Shown: positions 33,106-42,903 of the stretch, piece after piece | Numbering within the stretch: position 1 is the first letter of the stretch | Layout: every line of letters starts with the position of its first letter | Origin: Sarcodiotheca gaudichaudii | Taxonomy: Eukaryota > Rhodophyta > Florideophyceae > Gigartinales > Solieriaceae | NCBI GenBank assembly: GCA_032355985.1 | Contig: JAUKVZ010000003.1 | Coordinates: 248,001-312,000 of the forward strand | Length of the DNA stretch: 64,000 nt | Direction: 5' to 3' | The notes under the pieces: generated by a model | Databases searched by the model: none | What the model was told of the DNA's origin: nothing | Seen by the model: only the letters and a program-made list of their open reading frames with translations | Program-made: the position numbers and the translations under genes

Positions 33106-35979
33106 TTATCCGAGCGGGGATGAGATTGAGGAGAGGGAGCCGAGTGACGCCTGCTGCGTCTGCAGTCCGGCGAGGGCGCGTTCGAGTCCGACGAACTGCG
33201 CTTCGAGGCGTGTGCGTTTGATCGCCAGGAGCGCATCAAACTGTTCGATGCGATCCTCCTGAAGCTGGATCTGTGTATCAAGCAGCTCCTTGCGGCGAAT
33301 GAGGACGCCGTCGATGGAGTCGGTGAATCCGTCAGCAAGATCGTTGATGACCTCGGCAATGCCGAGCGTGATGAGATTGACTTCGTTGTTGGGCGTGGTG
33401 ACGAGCGGGTTGCCGTCTTCATCGGCGACGACCACTGTGTCTTCGGCGGCTTCCTGTTCGAAGGCGGCGAAGAGTTCGGCGACGCCTGCGGGATCCTGCT
33501 CGTACGCGCTGCGGAACTGATCGCGATCGAACTCGAGCTTGCCGCCATCGCCGATCTTGACGCCGACCTGGAAGAGTCGATCGAAATCGCCGGTGTCGAT
33601 GTTTGTCGCTGTTCCCTGGACTGCGGTGATGAGACGGCGTCGGATGCCGGAGATGGTGGAATCACCGAGGAGGACACCTCGGGTTTCGGTGTCGGCATCG
33701 AAGCGGCCGTGGAAGTCGATGCGATCGAGGACCGCATTGAATGAGGTGACGAAACCATCGATGGTTGTTTCGATGCCGGCGATATCGCGTTGGACGCTGA
33801 CATCGATGACTTCATCGCTCGTGCCTGAGAGATTGATGGTTACGCCATTGATGAGATTGTCGAGGGTGTTTGTCGAGCTTGTGACGAGGACGGCCTTGGC
33901 GGGATCTTCGGCGCCGTAGAAGGCGAGTGAGTCATCGCCCTCGCTAAGGGTGTTGAGGCCGAGATCGAAGCCGCCGGTGTCGATGATGAACCTGCCGATG
34001 CGGCCGCTGGTTTCGGATGTGAAGCTGAGTTTGAAGGGCGTGGGACCGGAGCCTGCATTGAGGATGGTGGCGTCCACGCCGACGCCGGCTTTGTTGATCT
34101 TCTCGGCGATGTCGGCCAGCGTGTCCGTTGATTCAAACTCGACGGTGCGCTCGAAGGAGCCATCGATGGTGTTGCTTGTGAGGGGATCTTCGGCTTCACC
34201 GAGGATGCCGAGGTTCTTTGCGACTCCGCCGGAGACATCTTCGACCTTGATGGCATTGGCGCCGGGATCGGCGGGATCGGCTTCGATGAGGATGCCGTCG
34301 CCGGTGTCGTTGATGCGCGCGGTGACGTCATTGGCAAGGCCATTGATGCGGCGGACGAGATCGTCGACGGTGACGATGCCGGAGTTGACATCGAGCGTGG
34401 CGATGTCGCCGCTGGCGTCGGTGAAGCGGATGGTGCCCGTGCCGATGCCTTCGCCGAGATTGAGATCGGCGAGGAGCGTGGCGTTGGATATGTACTGGAT
34501 CTGAAGGTTGCCGGATTGCAGATCGCTTTCGGCGACGCCTGCGACATCGGTTTCGATCTTGAGATCGGCGGCGGCCGTGCCGACGGCATCCTGCACGATG
34601 AAGTTGCTGACGATCGAGCCGGCGGCGGTGGAGTCGCTCAGCTGAATGCCGTTGCCTGCGCGATTGATGGATGCGGTGACGTTGGCGCCGGCGAGATCGC
34701 TGGCGTCGTTGATGGCGTTGATGATTTCGTTGAGGTCTGAGTCTGCGGCGAAGTTGACGTTGAAGAGTGTGCCATCGCGGCCGGTGATGACAAAATCGCC
34801 CGCGTCCACACCGGCGCCGCCATTGAGGGAGGAGCCGAGGACGGAGTTGATGCCTGCTAGAAGGCGCGAGCCGGTGACGTTACCCAGGACGCCGATCGCA
34901 TCTGTTTCGATTCCCAGGTCGGCAGCCGTCGATCGATTGGTGGCGGTGGGACGGACGATGAGGTTGCCGAGCCCGCCGGTGTTGTCGACGAGCGTGAGGC
35001 CATCGCCCTGGGCATTGATTTCAAGTGTCACGTCGCCGCCGGTGATTTCCTCGACACGGTCGATGACATCCTGCACGTTGGACACGGCCTTGAAGACGAC
35101 TGTGCCGTCGGCGAGTTCTTTGTCGCCAAGGATGATGTCGTGGACGCCGCCGTTGCGATCGGTGATGCGGAAGTCTGCGGGAGGCGCGACGCCGCCGGGG
35201 CCGAACGCGACGCCGTTGCCGTCGTTCAACGAAGAGAGCGGCGTGAAGCCGTTGAGGCCGAAGAGCTGGCCGCTGGAGACTTCGACGCCGGAGCCTGCGA
35301 GGTTGAGGCTGGTGGCTGTGGTCGATCCGAAGACGTCGGAGACGGTGAGCGCGCCGGCGTTGTTGTCGGTGATTTTGAGGCCGTAGCCATCGACGGAGGC
35401 TGTGACATCGACGCCTGATGCGCCGTTGACGGCTTCGAGGAAGTCATCGACTGTGACGGCTCGAGAGAGATCGATGACGGCCGTGCCTCCGGCGGAGTCT
35501 GTGATGCGGAACTTGCCGCGCTCGATGCCGAGGCCGTTGTTGAGTTCGGAGAGCAGGGTTTCGGAGGTGACGGCGCCGCCTCCGAGTTCGAAGGAGAAGC
35601 TCTCGGCGCCGACGGCGGAGGTGTTCTGGTCGGAGAAGCCTCGGGAGATTGACTGGTGGGTGGAGACGAGGCGATCGACGGTGAACTTGAAGGTGCCCTC
35701 GGTGGCGCCGGCGCTGGCGGAGGCTGAGAGGATTTCGGAGTTGGAGCTGTTGGCGGTGGCGCCTTCGAAGACGCGATTGACGCGGAAGGCGGCCGCGGCG
35801 GTCTTGAGCGAGAGGATGGATGAGTTGATATCGAGGTAGGCGCCCTGCTGCGTCTGGAGCTGGAGCAGGCGCTGCTGGGCGGCGATCTTGGGGCGTGACT
35901 CGATGGAGAGCAGCTGAGAGATCAGCGACGCTGAATCGATGCCTGAAAAGATGCCTACGCCTGATGTGATGCCGCTCAT
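33106..35979 (-). CDS. fliD: Flagellar hook-associated protein 2 (filament cap), enlarged
   Basis: Filament-cap protein that guides flagellin assembly at the tip. The N-terminal FliD_N region is typical: SGVGIFSGIDSASLISQLLSIESRPKIAAQQRLLQLQTQQGAYLDINSSILSLK. The C-terminal FliD_C region has a coiled-coil end (LLDTQIQLQEDRIEQFDALLAIKRTRLEAQFVGLERALAGLQTQQASLGS). In between, at about 142, 247, 373 and 502, four copies of a flagellin-hook IN-like unit begin (for example TLLSELNNGLGIERGKFRITD and TLLADLNLGEGIGTGTIRFTD). These make it 957 residues, twice the E. coli length. No flagellin gene is in the window. Confidence 0.93.
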   Translation of the reverse strand: MSGITSGVGIFSGIDSASLISQLLSIESRPKIAAQQRLLQLQTQQGAYLDINSSILSLKTAAAAFRVNRVFEGATANSSNSEILSASASAGATEGTFKFTVDRLVSTHQSISRGFSDQNTSAVGAESFSFELGGGAVTSETLLSELNNGLGIERGKFRITDSAGGTAVIDLSRAVTVDDFLEAVNGASGVDVTASVDGYGLKITDNNAGALTVSDVFGSTTATSLNLAGSGVEVSSGQLFGLNGFTPLSSLNDGNGVAFGPGGVAPPADFRITDRNGGVHDIILGDKELADGTVVFKAVSNVQDVIDRVEEITGGDVTLEINAQGDGLTLVDNTGGLGNLIVRPTATNRSTAADLGIETDAIGVLGNVTGSRLLAGINSVLGSSLNGGAGVDAGDFVITGRDGTLFNVNFAADSDLNEIINAINDASDLAGANVTASINRAGNGIQLSDSTAAGSIVSNFIVQDAVGTAAADLKIETDVAGVAESDLQSGNLQIQYISNATLLADLNLGEGIGTGTIRFTDASGDIATLDVNSGIVTVDDLVRRINGLANDVTARINDTGDGILIEADPADPGANAIKVEDVSGGVAKNLGILGEAEDPLTSNTIDGSFERTVEFESTDTLADIAEKINKAGVGVDATILNAGSGPTPFKLSFTSETSGRIGRFIIDTGGFDLGLNTLSEGDDSLAFYGAEDPAKAVLVTSSTNTLDNLINGVTINLSGTSDEVIDVSVQRDIAGIETTIDGFVTSFNAVLDRIDFHGRFDADTETRGVLLGDSTISGIRRRLITAVQGTATNIDTGDFDRLFQVGVKIGDGGKLEFDRDQFRSAYEQDPAGVAELFAAFEQEAAEDTVVVADEDGNPLVTTPNNEVNLITLGIAEVINDLADGFTDSIDGVLIRRKELLDTQIQLQEDRIEQFDALLAIKRTRLEAQFVGLERALAGLQTQQASLGSLSSISSPLG

Positions 35980-36087
35980 CTGATGCTCTCCAACCGACAG
36001 TCGCGCTGGCTGCGGGCGCGCGGCCCGAGCGCAGTCGCACTCACTTCTTCTTCATGGCGGGATTTGATCGGCTTCGGCCCGTCGCGC

Positions 36088-36264
36088 TTACGCGGCGCGA
36101 CGGAAGGCCGGCTGGGGGAAGAAGGCTCCCGCGCGAGCGCTCGGTCGATCCAGTCCTCGCTGTTTCAGCGAGAGGCAATCCATCGCCCATGCGGAGAGAT
36201 GGCGCTGGAAGAGGCGTCGTGATTCGATGACTGCCTGTTCCGCCTGATTCCGAGTGTTCGCCAC
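36088..36264 (-). CDS. Possible small hypothetical protein upstream of fliD
   Basis: A 58-codon frame beginning with GTG, preceded by a strong GGAAGGAG site seven bases upstream. The product is basic, with a helix-like stretch NQAEQAVIESRRLFQRHLSAW, and ends in an Arg/Ala-rich tail. It lies between plsC and fliD. The clear ribosome site is the main support; no homology is recognised. Confidence 0.4.
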   Translation of the reverse strand: MANTRNQAEQAVIESRRLFQRHLSAWAMDCLSLKQRGLDRPSARAGAFFPQPAFRRAA

Positions 36265-36487
36265 GGCAAGGCTCCTTCCTGCCGAGACATCCACCATTTC
36301 CAGCATGAGAATCGGCTTGTCTGAGAGCCGACCTGCATATCCGCGCTCGCAGACGCGAAGGAATTCAGCGTATCTGCGTAACGCGGCCGGACGTTGGATG
36401 CGCTTCGGCGCGAAAGAGTGGTCGGCGAATGAAGCGCGCGACTTTGGGCGCGGGCCCATAATTCGTCGAGTCGTTTTGTCGTGAGCG

Positions 36488-37291
36488 TCAGTCGGTGCGA
36501 AGTTCGGTCACTTCACGGCCATCGGGGAAGAGCCACACGCCGTTCTCAAGCGTGGGCGTGGCTTCGTTGGCGGGCCAGCCGGTGGCCTGGAGGTATCGGG
36601 AGCGCAACTTCTGCGCGAAGTCGCGTCCCATGGCTTTGACCTCCTCGGGCTCGATGATGGGCAGGAACTCGAGATGGCAACGGCCTCGGATGAAGAGGCT
36701 CTGGAATGCGAGATCGACGCGGGGCGTGCCCCGGACGATGACGGGCAGGACGCGGGCTTTGGATCGGGCGGCCAGGAGCGCGATGCCGGGCTGGAAGGGC
36801 AGGACTGATTCGGCGGGGCGTTCGATGAAGCCTTCGGGGAAGACACCGAGGACGTTTCCATCACGAGCCCAGCGGATGGCCTCGCGGATGGCGCCGTCGG
36901 AGCGCTCCGTTCGGCGGCCGAGGCGATCGACGAAAATGATGCGGAGCCATTTCCAGATTGGCTCGGCCTGCGGGGCGCGCATGTCCTCGGCCATCATCCA
37001 GCGCACCTCAAATGGGCAGACGGACTGAATGAGGATGGGATCGATGCCGGCGGTGTGGTTGGAGACCACGATCAGGGGACCCGGGTCGCGCGTCTTCGGG
37101 ATGTGCCCGGCGCCGGTGACGCGAAGGCGATGGAAGAGTCGCGCGTAGACCTTGATGAAGATCATGGCCAGGCCGACGCGAAGATCTTCGGGATCCTCCG
37201 CACGGATGTTCTGGCTTCGGACGATCGCGGCGAAGGCGACCCAGAGCAGCCAGAGGGCGGCGGCGAGCAGGATGGTGGTCGTCCATGACAC
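36488..37291 (-). CDS. plsC: 1-acyl-sn-glycerol-3-phosphate acyltransferase-like protein
   Basis: PlsC-type membrane acyltransferase of phospholipid synthesis, which acylates lysophosphatidic acid. A single N-terminal helix (ILLAAALWLLWVAFAAIV) is followed by the HX4D-like NHTAGIDPIL, then VDRLGRR, VLGVFPEGFIERP (motif with the Glu-Gly pair), LPVIVRGTP and a C-terminal region with PIIEPEEV. At 267 residues it is of typical length, starting at GTG 37291. It is not linked to other lipid genes. Confidence 0.85.
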   Translation of the reverse strand: MSWTTTILLAAALWLLWVAFAAIVRSQNIRAEDPEDLRVGLAMIFIKVYARLFHRLRVTGAGHIPKTRDPGPLIVVSNHTAGIDPILIQSVCPFEVRWMMAEDMRAPQAEPIWKWLRIIFVDRLGRRTERSDGAIREAIRWARDGNVLGVFPEGFIERPAESVLPFQPGIALLAARSKARVLPVIVRGTPRVDLAFQSLFIRGRCHLEFLPIIEPEEVKAMGRDFAQKLRSRYLQATGWPANEATPTLENGVWLFPDGREVTELRTD

Positions 37292-37426
37292 GGGGACAGG
37301 TTAGCGGCCACTAGAAGAGCGAGCGAATGTTCATGGAAGTGAAGTGTGTGCATTGCCCGCAGGCGCGGTGGTTCCTACTCTCTGGGCGTTTGCGCTCCTG
37401 CGTCCTTGCCTGCCGCGGACGGCCTG

Positions 37427-40400
37427 ATGCCTCGTCGAGATGACATTCGCACCATCCTGATCATCGGATCGGGGCCGATCGTGATCGGTCAGGGCTGTGA
37501 ATTTGATTACTCGGGTGTGCAGGCGTGCAAGTCTTTGCGCGCTGAGGGTCTGCGCGTCGTGCTGGTGAACAGCAACCCGGCGACGATCATGACTGATCCC
37601 GGGTTCAGCGATCGGACGTACATCGAGCCGATCACGCCGGAGAGCGTTCGAAAGATCATCGAGCAGGAGGCGGCGAGCGGGCATCCGATTGATGCGCTGC
37701 TGCCGACGCTTGGCGGGCAGACGGCGCTGAACTGCGCGTGTCATCTGTGGGATTCGGGCGAGCTTGATCGGCTGAATGTGAAGATGATCGGCGCAACGCG
37801 GGAAGTGATTCATCGCGCCGAGGACAGGCAGGAGTTCAACCGGATCTGTGAATCGATCGGGCTGCAGACGCCGCGCTCGCGCGTGGTGAAGTCGGTCGTC
37901 GAGGCGATGGATGCGCTGGATGAGCTTGGGCTGCCGGCGATCATTCGCCCCGCCTTTACGCTGGGCGGCTCGGGTGGCGGCGTCGCTTACAACCTGCAGG
38001 AGTTTGAGGACATCGTGTCACGCGGCTTGCGCGCTTCGATGATTCACAGCGTGCAGATCGATCAGTCGCTCCTTGGCTGGAAGGAGTATGAGCTGGAGGT
38101 CGTGCGCGACAAGCATGACAACTGCGTGGTCGTGTGCGGCATCGAGAATATCGACGCGATGGGTGTGCATACGGGCGACTCGATCACCGTGGCGCCCATC
38201 ATGACGCTGACTGACAAGGAATATCAGCGTCTGCGGGATGCAGCGTTTGCGATCATGCGAGCCGTCGGCGTGGAGACGGGCGGCAGCAATGTGCAGTTTG
38301 CCGTCAATCCGGAAGATGGCGAGTTTGTCGTTGTTGAGATGAATCCGCGCGTGTCGCGCAGCTCGGCGCTTGCTTCAAAGGCGACGGGTTTTCCGATCGC
38401 GAAGATCGCGGCGAAGCTTGCAGTCGGATTCACGCTGGATGAGCTGCGTAACGACATCACGGGGACGACGAGCGCATGCTTTGAGCCGACGATTGATTAC
38501 GTGGTGACGAAGTTCCCGCGCTGGACGTTTGAAAAGTTCCCGGAGGCGGATGAGACGCTGACGACGCAGATGAAGAGCGTCGGCGAAGCGATGGCGATCG
38601 GGCGCACGTTCAAGGAGAGCCTGCAGAAGGCGATCCGCTCGATGGAAGTGAAGCGCTTCGGGCTGGGGCTTGATCGGGAGGATCTGTGGCTGCAGGCTCG
38701 GCGCGGGACGCTGGAGGATGCATCCGCGTGGCCGATTGCGGATGAGAAGCTGAAGCGCAAGCTGTCGGTGCCGGCGCAGGGGCGGCTGTATTACGTGCGC
38801 TACGCCTTCAAGATGGGCTGGACTGTTGATCAGGTGAACGAGCTGACGAGGATCGATCGCTTCTTCCTGCGGGAAATGAAGCAGATCGTTGACTTTGAAG
38901 ATGAGTTGTGCGCCTACGCGAGCCTGGAGGAGGCGCCGCGGGAAACGCTGTTTGAGGCGAAGCGCCTTGGATTCAGTGATCCGCAATTGGCGAATCTGTA
39001 TCTGGGCGAGATCACGAGCGATTCGATCCTGAAGATGCGACGGCATCGGGAGTCGCTGGGCATCAAGCCGGTGTACAAGCTTGTTGACACGTGCGCCGCG
39101 GAGTTTGAGGCGGCGACCCCCTACTACTACTCGACGTATGAGACGCCGGTGGAGCAGGTCGGGCAGTCGGGCGGCGTCGTGGATGATGAGATTCGCATCA
39201 CGGATGAAAAGAAGGTTGTGATCATCGGCGGCGGGCCGAATCGCATCGGGCAGGGCATCGAGTTTGACTACTGCTGCGTGCATGCGGCGTTTGCGGCGCG
39301 GGAGATGGGCTTTGAGTCCGTCATGATCAACTCGAATCCGGAGACAGTGTCGACGGATTACGACACATCGGATCTGCTCTTCTTCGAGCCGCTGACGCTT
39401 GAGGATGTGCTGAATGTGATCGAGCGGCTGAACGGGCCGACTGCTGACGGCGCTGCGGCGGCCCAGCGCGTGCTTGGCGCGATCGTGCAGTTCGGCGGGC
39501 AGACGCCTTTGAATCTGGCGCACGGGCTTGATGCCGCGGGCGCGCCGATCATCGGGACATCGCTGGATTCGATCGATCTGGCTGAGGATCGGGAGCGCTT
39601 CAAGGCTTTGCTGGAGCGACTGGATCTGAAGCAGCCGGCGAGCGGCATTGCATATGCGCTGGAAGAGGCGGTGACGATTGCGCAGCGGATCGGGTATCCG
39701 GTGCTGGTGCGGCCGAGCTATGTGCTGGGCGGGCGCGGCATGGAGATCTGTCCGGATGAGCAGGCGATGCGGGGATACATGGCGAAGGCCGTGGATGTCT
39801 CAGATCTTGCCGATGCGCCGGTGCTGATCGACAAGTTTTTGGATGAAGCGATCGAGGTCGATGTCGATGTCGTCGCGGATTTTGATCCGGTTGCGGATGA
39901 ACAGCCGGCGGATCGACAGGCGATCGTGTGCGGCCTGATGGAGCACATTCAGCAGGCGGGTGTGCATTCGGGTGATTCCTCCTGCACGATTCCGCCGCGG
40001 TCGTTGACGGCGGCGATGGATGCCAAGATTCGCGATGTCTCGCGCCGGCTTGCTCGGGCGCTGCGCGTCAACGGGCTGATGAATGTGCAGCTCGCGGTCA
40101 AGGGTGATGAGCTGTACATCATCGAGGTGAATCCTCGAGCATCGCGCACGGCGCCATTCGTGAGCAAGGCGAAGGGTGAGGCGTGGCCCTTCATGGCGGC
40201 GCAGGTGATGATGGGCGCGACTCTTGCGGGGCTGGGCGCGCAGGAGAAACCTGACACGGGGTATTACTCGGTAAAGGCGCCGGTCTTCCCGTTTGAAAAG
40301 TTCCCGGGTGTAGACTTTGTGCTTGGTCCGGAGATGCGCTCGACGGGCGAGGTGATGGGTCTTGATCCGGCGCTGCCGATCGCGCTTGCCAAGGCGGAGA

Positions 40401-40906
40401 TGGGATCGGGCACGGTGATGCCGCTGGAAGGCAATGTGTTCATCTCGGTGCGCGACAGCGACAAGCCTTACATCATCGAGGCGGCGCGAACACTCGTTTC
40501 GATGGGCTTCGGTGTGTACACATCCGAAGGCACGGCGGCGTATCTGGCGCGGCAGTCGATCAAGACGACGCCACTGAAGAAGATCGCCGAGGGCGCGCGG
40601 CCAAACGTGCTGGACATGATCATGAATGGCGAGATGCAGTTTGTGATCAACACGCCGACGCGCACGGGCTGGGCGACGGATGAGGGCAGCATTCGGGCGA
40701 CGGCGGTGCGCATGGGCGTGCCCATGATGACGACGGCGACGGGGGCGGCGGCGATGGTGCAGGCCATCCAGGCGATTCGCGCCGGCGACTGGTCGCCGGT
40801 GGCGCTGCAGGATTACGCCAATGAGGCGGCCCCGGCGCCTGCTGAAGATGCGGGCTCGTCGGTGCAGACGACGCGCGCGGCCGCGGTCACGGCGAAGCGA
40901 CCCTGA
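37427..40906 (+). CDS. carB: Carbamoyl phosphate synthase large subunit
   Basis: The 1159-residue large subunit makes carbamoyl phosphate from bicarbonate, ATP and ammonia for arginine and pyrimidine synthesis. The first half begins [24 protein letters not shown] and contains [33 protein letters not shown] and [22 protein letters not shown]. The second half repeats it: [38 protein letters not shown] and [21 protein letters not shown]. The end is an MGS-type allosteric domain. It is about 85 residues longer than E. coli CarB. The ATG at 37427 fits the family; the upstream frame is not conserved-looking. No carA is in the window. Confidence 0.97.
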   Translation: MPRRDDIRTILIIGSGPIVIGQGCEFDYSGVQACKSLRAEGLRVVLVNSNPATIMTDPGFSDRTYIEPITPESVRKIIEQEAASGHPIDALLPTLGGQTALNCACHLWDSGELDRLNVKMIGATREVIHRAEDRQEFNRICESIGLQTPRSRVVKSVVEAMDALDELGLPAIIRPAFTLGGSGGGVAYNLQEFEDIVSRGLRASMIHSVQIDQSLLGWKEYELEVVRDKHDNCVVVCGIENIDAMGVHTGDSITVAPIMTLTDKEYQRLRDAAFAIMRAVGVETGGSNVQFAVNPEDGEFVVVEMNPRVSRSSALASKATGFPIAKIAAKLAVGFTLDELRNDITGTTSACFEPTIDYVVTKFPRWTFEKFPEADETLTTQMKSVGEAMAIGRTFKESLQKAIRSMEVKRFGLGLDREDLWLQARRGTLEDASAWPIADEKLKRKLSVPAQGRLYYVRYAFKMGWTVDQVNELTRIDRFFLREMKQIVDFEDELCAYASLEEAPRETLFEAKRLGFSDPQLANLYLGEITSDSILKMRRHRESLGIKPVYKLVDTCAAEFEAATPYYYSTYETPVEQVGQSGGVVDDEIRITDEKKVVIIGGGPNRIGQGIEFDYCCVHAAFAAREMGFESVMINSNPETVSTDYDTSDLLFFEPLTLEDVLNVIERLNGPTADGAAAAQRVLGAIVQFGGQTPLNLAHGLDAAGAPIIGTSLDSIDLAEDRERFKALLERLDLKQPASGIAYALEEAVTIAQRIGYPVLVRPSYVLGGRGMEICPDEQAMRGYMAKAVDVSDLADAPVLIDKFLDEAIEVDVDVVADFDPVADEQPADRQAIVCGLMEHIQQAGVHSGDSSCTIPPRSLTAAMDAKIRDVSRRLARALRVNGLMNVQLAVKGDELYIIEVNPRASRTAPFVSKAKGEAWPFMAAQVMMGATLAGLGAQEKPDTGYYSVKAPVFPFEKFPGVDFVLGPEMRSTGEVMGLDPALPIALAKAEMGSGTVMPLEGNVFISVRDSDKPYIIEAARTLVSMGFGVYTSEGTAAYLARQSIKTTPLKKIAEGARPNVLDMIMNGEMQFVINTPTRTGWATDEGSIRATAVRMGVPMMTTATGAAAMVQAIQAIRAGDWSPVALQDYANEAAPAPAEDAGSSVQTTRAAAVTAKRP

Positions 40907-40924
40907 AGCGGGTAGGCTGAAGTG

Positions 40925-41461
40925 ATGGAAGCGGGACTTCTGCTCTTTCGATGTCGCACATGTGCGGCGCTGGGCGTCTGCATTGCTGTCATGCTTGGCG
41001 GCTTTGGCTGTTCGTCGTATGCGCCGCCGAGTCTGCGCGTGACGGGCGCCGCGGTGACGGCGGAGAGTGAAGAAGGATTCGTCATCTCGTTCCGCCTTGA
41101 AGGCACGAACACGAATGATGAGCCGCTGCCTTTGCATCAGGTGAACTACAGCGTTTCGCTTGACGGCAAGCGCGTGTTCAGCGGCGTGCGTTCGGCGGAG
41201 GTGACGCTGCCTCGATATGGGAAGCATTCGCTGGAGCTTCCTGCCGCGATCAGCCGCGCTGACTACGAAGGACTGCCTGACGATCTGACGGGCAGTGATG
41301 TTCGTTTTCAGATTTCCGGGGAGTTGGTGTACATCACGCCGGGCAATCTTTCGGATCTGCTCTTTGATGTGGGCATCAGGCGTCCGAAGGTGGCATTCGT
41401 CGAGCGAGGCGTATTTCGCGATGAAGACGAGCCGGTTGACGATGCGGATGCGGGCGGATGA
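40925..41461 (+). CDS. LEA14-like (WHy domain) lipoprotein
   Basis: A small exported protein of about 178 residues. The N-terminus has a hydrophobic run ending in a lipobox-like GGFGCSS (Cys near residue 29), so it is a probable lipoprotein. The rest matches the WHy/LEA14 beta-sandwich: SLRVTGAAVTAESEEGFVISFRLEGTNTNDEPLPLHQVNYSVSLDGKRVFSG, then ISGELVYITPG. Such proteins are linked to membrane or desiccation stress in other organisms; the role here is inferred. The acidic tail (DEDEPVDDADAGG) overlaps the next gene's start by four bases (ATGA). Confidence 0.75.
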   Translation: MEAGLLLFRCRTCAALGVCIAVMLGGFGCSSYAPPSLRVTGAAVTAESEEGFVISFRLEGTNTNDEPLPLHQVNYSVSLDGKRVFSGVRSAEVTLPRYGKHSLELPAAISRADYEGLPDDLTGSDVRFQISGELVYITPGNLSDLLFDVGIRRPKVAFVERGVFRDEDEPVDDADAGG

Positions 41462-42378
41462 CATCGGGCATGGATGAGCTTCCCGCCATTCCGGCGCGCG
41501 ATCCGATGGGGCACAAGGGTCTCTTTGGAACAGTCGCCGTCATCGGCGGACGCATGCATGATGGTGTGGTGATGGTCGGCGGGCCGTGCCTTTCGGCGAT
41601 CGCGGCGCTTCGATCGGGCTGCGGCCTGGCGCGTCTGGCGATGCCGGAGCCACTGCTGCACGCGGGGCTTGCGATTGCGCCGTCGGCGACGGGTGTGGCG
41701 CTGCCGGTTGATCATGAGCAGATGATCAATGGTCATGCGGCGTCCGGCGTGATCGACACCTTGATCATGGAAGCGGATGCGCTGGCGATCGGGCCGGGGC
41801 TTGGTCTTGGACAGGGTCCGAGCGTGGCGACGCTTCGATGTCTGAGCCAGAGGCGCACGCCGGTGATCGTGGATGCGGATGCGTTGAATGTGATTGCGGC
41901 AATTCCGGAGGCGGTGCATCAGATTCAGGCGCCGGCGATATTGACGCCGCATCCGGGTGAGTATGCGCGGCTTGCCGAGGCGGCGGATATCGATGCGAAT
42001 CCGAAGGATGCCGCGACGCGACCTGCGGCGGCGGAGCGGCTGGCGCTTAAGCTGGGCGCTGTTGTTGTGCTCAAGGGCGCGAATACGGTGGTGAGCGACG
42101 GGCACTCGACGTGGGTCTGCCGCGTGGAGAATCCAGCGCTATCGACGGCGGGCGTGGGCGATGTGCTGACGGGGGTGGCGGCGTCCTTTGTGGCGCAGTT
42201 TTATCAGAAGGGCGAATCGCCTTTTTCGCTGTATGACTGCGCCCGGCTGGCGGTGCAGGCGCATGCGCAGGCGGGAGAGCGCTGGCAGATTCGCACGGGC
42301 GCGACGGGCGGCCTGCTTGCGATGGAACTGACATCGGAGCTGCCGGCTTCGATCGAGACGTTGCGAGATCGGGCTTAG
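41458..42378 (+). CDS. nnrD: ADP-dependent NAD(P)H-hydrate dehydratase
   Basis: Repairs NADHX/NADPHX by dehydration coupled to ADP. It has the ribokinase-like fold: DPMGHKGLFGTVAVIGG near the N-terminus, LRSGCGLARLAMPEPL, ALAIGPGLG, VIVDADALN, ILTPHPGEYARL, GAVVVLKGANTVV and the final STAGVGDVLTG with the catalytic Asp. No epimerase (NnrE) domain is fused; the ORF begins about 20 residues before the dehydratase core. It overlaps the lipoprotein gene by four bases. The 306-residue length is normal for a dehydratase-only form. Confidence 0.93.
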   Translation: MTSGMDELPAIPARDPMGHKGLFGTVAVIGGRMHDGVVMVGGPCLSAIAALRSGCGLARLAMPEPLLHAGLAIAPSATGVALPVDHEQMINGHAASGVIDTLIMEADALAIGPGLGLGQGPSVATLRCLSQRRTPVIVDADALNVIAAIPEAVHQIQAPAILTPHPGEYARLAEAADIDANPKDAATRPAAAERLALKLGAVVVLKGANTVVSDGHSTWVCRVENPALSTAGVGDVLTGVAASFVAQFYQKGESPFSLYDCARLAVQAHAQAGERWQIRTGATGGLLAMELTSELPASIETLRDRA

Positions 42379-42414
42379 CGCATTGGCGCGGCTACCATTG
42401 GTCAGGAGCGAGGC

Positions 42415-42894
42415 ATGACGCAGCAACTTCGAAAGATCGACACGGATCGCGTGATCCTCATCGTGACTGGCGCGCATCTGCGCGCGGAGACCGGGGATCG
42501 GCCGCTGGCGTATCACTTGCGCGATCTGATGCTGCGCTGGCGCGAGGAAGATCTGGACGAGCCGGAGAACTATGACTCGCCGTCATTTGATGTGGTGGTG
42601 TGTTCGGACATCTGGCGGATGAACAACGAGGATCTGGCGAGCTGTCCTTCGGTGAGCATTGGCGGGCCGGGCGTGAACGCGTATGCCGCCTATCTGGCGG
42701 ACAAGCTGGAGTCCGTGTTTGTCGTCGATGATTATCTGATCGTGCAGATGGATCTTGAGTACACGGATTGTCTGGCGAGCTGCTGGGGGATGGATCATCC
42801 ATCGACGGTGGCGGCGGTGGAGAAGTTCATCGAGAAGTATCTGGATGGGTTTATGGAAGCCGCGGCTGCGCAGATCGGCCAGCAGAGCGCGTAG
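42415..42894 (+). CDS. Conserved hypothetical protein
   Basis: A 159-residue cytosolic product that I cannot assign. It reads as an alpha/beta fold: VILIVTGAHLRAETGDRPLAY, VVVCSDIWRMN, SIGGPGVNAYAAYLAD, FVVDDYLIVQMDLEY and a final helix VEKFIEKYLDGFMEAAAAQI. The GGPGVN turn may bind a nucleotide or phosphate, but no motif proves it. GGAG precedes the ATG by about seven bases, so the start is secure. It follows nnrD by 36 bases. Confidence 0.7.
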   Translation: MTQQLRKIDTDRVILIVTGAHLRAETGDRPLAYHLRDLMLRWREEDLDEPENYDSPSFDVVVCSDIWRMNNEDLASCPSVSIGGPGVNAYAAYLADKLESVFVVDDYLIVQMDLEYTDCLASCWGMDHPSTVAAVEKFIEKYLDGFMEAAAAQIGQQSA

Positions 42895-42903
42895 CGCGCC
42901 GAC

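Noticed and set aside
39800-41464. Long open frame (554 codons) antisense to carB
   Set aside because: Product is Arg/His-rich with no domain; it mirrors the codon bias of carB on the other strand.
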